DNA of 64,000 nt from Vreelandella zhanjiangensis DSM 21076 (GTDB lineage Bacteria; Pseudomonadota; Gammaproteobacteria; Pseudomonadales; Halomonadaceae), in NCBI RefSeq assembly GCF_000377665.1, contig NZ_KB898647.1, forward strand, positions 127,559 to 191,558. The letters are read 5' to 3'. Shown in pieces: positions 62,882-64,000 of the stretch (within the stretch, counting starts at the first letter, position 1; every line of letters starts with the position of its first letter). The notes under the pieces are model-generated. The model was not told where the DNA came from. It did not search any database and worked only from the letters and a program-made list of their open reading frames with translations. The position numbers were made by a program, and so were the translations under genes.

Positions 62882-63796
62882 ATGTCGAAAAAAGAATACC
62901 CACGTTCGTTTGCCCATCCGCGCTACTGGGGCACCTGGCTTGCCATCGGCGCAATGTACGTAGCCGCCTGGTTGCCTTGGGGCGTCAAACTTTGGGTGGG
63001 AAAGATCATCGGGTTACTCGCGTGGCGCTTTGCCAAGCGTCGGCGTGATATTACTGCCACCAATCTGGCGCTGTGTTTTCCAGAAAAAAGTGCCGATGAA
63101 CAGCGCAAACTAGTGAAAGATACCTTTATTGCTAACGGTATTGGCCTGGTCGAAACGGCCACCGGCTGGTGTCGCAAAGCCGAAGGGTTTCGTCATCGCG
63201 TGGCTTATCATGGTCAGGAGCATCTGGCGCATGCCAAAGCGCAGGGAAAGGGCGTGCTGGTCGTTGGTATCCACTTCTCCACGCTAGATTTGGGCGGAGC
63301 GCTGCATTCGCTGTTTTTCCCTGCGGATGTGGTTTATCGGCCACACAATAACCCACTTTTTGAGCGCTTCATGACCCGCGCTCGGTCACGCATTTTCGGT
63401 CAGGCGATTGATCGGCACGACCTGCGAGGCGTGGTGCGGCGTATCAAGGCCGGACATATTGTCTGGTACTCACCGGATCAGGATTTCGGTCGCGATGTCA
63501 GCGTGTTTGCACCGCTGTTTGGTCAGCAGGCGGCCACCATCCGTCTGACATCAAAAATCGCCAGGATGACCGGGGCGCCGGTAGTGCCGTTGATGTTTCA
63601 CCGTAATCCCGATAACCGCACCTATACCATCGAGTGCTTGCCAGCGTTCGAGAACTTCCCAAGTAGGGATGAAGTGCTGGACGCCACTCGGGTGAATCAG
63701 TTTATCGAGCGGGCGATTCGCAAGCACCCTGAACAATACCTGTGGCTGCACCGGCGTTTCAAGACCCGTCCTGAAGGGGAAGAGGGGTTCTATTAA
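62882..63796 (+). CDS. lpxL: LpxL/HtrB-type lipid A acyltransferase
   Basis: 304 residues. One N-terminal membrane segment (about 17-45), then the LpxL/LpxM lysophospholipid-acyltransferase-like domain. The catalytic motif HX4D is H131-D136 (HFSTLD); VYRPHNNPLFERFM and WYSPDQDFGRDVSVFAPLFG follow, the latter typical for secondary acyltransferases that add laurate or similar chains to lipid A on the cytoplasmic side of the inner membrane. AGGTGG precedes the ATG at 62882. Linkage with alr is unusual; a monocistron with readthrough from alr is likely. The precise acyl donor and LpxL or LpxM role are not fixed. Confidence 0.92.
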   Translation: MSKKEYPRSFAHPRYWGTWLAIGAMYVAAWLPWGVKLWVGKIIGLLAWRFAKRRRDITATNLALCFPEKSADEQRKLVKDTFIANGIGLVETATGWCRKAEGFRHRVAYHGQEHLAHAKAQGKGVLVVGIHFSTLDLGGALHSLFFPADVVYRPHNNPLFERFMTRARSRIFGQAIDRHDLRGVVRRIKAGHIVWYSPDQDFGRDVSVFAPLFGQQAATIRLTSKIARMTGAPVVPLMFHRNPDNRTYTIECLPAFENFPSRDEVLDATRVNQFIERAIRKHPEQYLWLHRRFKTRPEGEEGFY

Positions 63797-63808
63797 CCCT
63801 TGTATGAA

Positions 63809-63829
63809 GCCTCTCACTAATCGAGAGGC
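63809..63829 (+). terminator. Stem-loop after the lpxL-type gene
   Basis: GCCTCTC and GAGAGGC pair around a 7-nt loop, 13 bases past the stop. GGTCTTGAG follows rather than a T run, so it is a weak terminator at best; it adjoins the nested repeat element. Confidence 0.55.
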
Positions 63830-63980
63830 GGTCTTGAGCAACCCTACGCGGGGGCACTGTTAATACCTCCTTGTACGCTACTTTCGCCATCTGACCGCCA
63901 TGGATGGCGGAAATGCCGGAAATGTCAGGAACTGTTTTCCGGCCTTGGCGAAAGACCCCCGCTACGGGTTACTCAAGACC
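63830..63980. repeat. Nested inverted-repeat (cloverleaf-like) element
   Basis: Outer arms of 25 bases (63830-63854 and 63956-63980, beginning GGTCTTGAG) are complementary at 21 of 25 positions. Inside them CTTTCGCCA (63881-63889) pairs perfectly with TGGCGAAAG (63946-63954). This encloses two more perfect hairpins: CCGCCAT-GG-ATGGCGG (63895-63910) and GCCGGAAA with TTTCCGGC (63915-63943). The strand between outer and inner left arms holds ACCTCCTT, which on the other strand is a perfect ribosome-binding sequence. No protein explains it; it looks like a structured intergenic repeat. Confidence 0.85.
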
Positions 63981-64000
63981 ACGCTACCTGTGACAGGTAC

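Noticed and set aside
63759..63857. 32-codon minus-strand frame starting GTG with a perfect AAGGAGGT
   Set aside because: It runs antisense into lpxL and has no protein features; the ribosome-like site lies in the nested repeat element and is probably incidental.
1..64000. Mobile elements, prophage, tRNA or rRNA genes
   Set aside because: No transposase, integrase, phage structural gene, tRNA cloverleaf with conserved T-loop or rRNA segment was recognised.

Overview
The window reads as the chromosome of a halophilic gammaproteobacterium of the family Halomonadaceae (Halomonas or a close relative). The best evidence is a complete ectoine-degradation cluster (doeA, doeB, doeX, doeC, doeD) whose proteins resemble those of Halomonas elongata. 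The gammaproteobacterial block ftsB-ispD-ispF-truD-surE-pcm-popT-nlpD-rpoS, a Pseudomonas-like HexR and a Pseudomonas-like alpha-glucan/trehalose operon agree with this. I see no rRNA, tRNA, prophage, insertion sequence or CRISPR array.

Region 1 (1-18039, all on the minus strand) is one long gene string read right to left: glgA, treZ, malQ, treY, a DUF2934 gene, glgX, glgE, a treS-maltokinase fusion and glgB (cut by the window edge). Several genes overlap by 4 or 8 bases. It joins the GlgE route (trehalose to maltose to maltose-1-phosphate to glucan) with the TreY/TreZ route from glucan back to trehalose, plus GlgA, MalQ and GlgX. No glgC is present in the window. An AT-rich upstream region (18040-18574) holds a perfect palindrome that may be its operator.

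Region 2 (18575-22635) has a LysO-type exporter, a DUF3108 protein, a GhrA-type reductase and a type IB topoisomerase. Region 3 (22650-30408) is the ectoine-catabolic cluster: DoeA opens ectoine, DoeB deacetylates, DoeD transaminates and DoeC oxidises to aspartate, with DoeX as Lrp-type regulator. A diguanylate cyclase gene on the opposite strand splits doeABX from doeCD, and strong inverted repeats lie in the doeA leader, between doeC and doeD, and upstream of doeD.

Region 4 (30465-46279) is a mosaic of single genes: a haloacid-dehalogenase-type hydrolase, a small monooxygenase-like protein, a LuxS of strikingly staphylococcal type, an exported inorganic pyrophosphatase whose ribosome site lies in a hairpin, a DUF1826 gene with a Zur-like palindrome, a CNNM/CBS membrane protein, a 1-Cys peroxiredoxin, a BdlA-like PAS-PAS chemoreceptor, an NAD-type isocitrate dehydrogenase, a SulP transporter, an ACR3-like carrier, paired crcB fluoride channels, a tandem universal stress protein, leuA, an Lrp regulator and a RidA protein.

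Region 5 (46283-52939) contains an overlapping three-gene unit (hybrid sensor kinase, REC-GGDEF-EAL response regulator, HexR) that may link c-di-GMP signalling to control of glucose catabolism, then an aldehyde dehydrogenase. Region 6 (53114-64000) is conserved housekeeping, from a FemAB-like protein through ftsB to rpoS, then alr and an lpxL-type acyltransferase. It ends in a large nested inverted-repeat element.

No single unambiguous new system stands out. The best leads are the coupled kinase/c-di-GMP/HexR operon, the Firmicute-like LuxS, the RBS-sequestering hairpin, the two nested inverted-repeat elements and the short tandem repeats of about 15 bp at three places.
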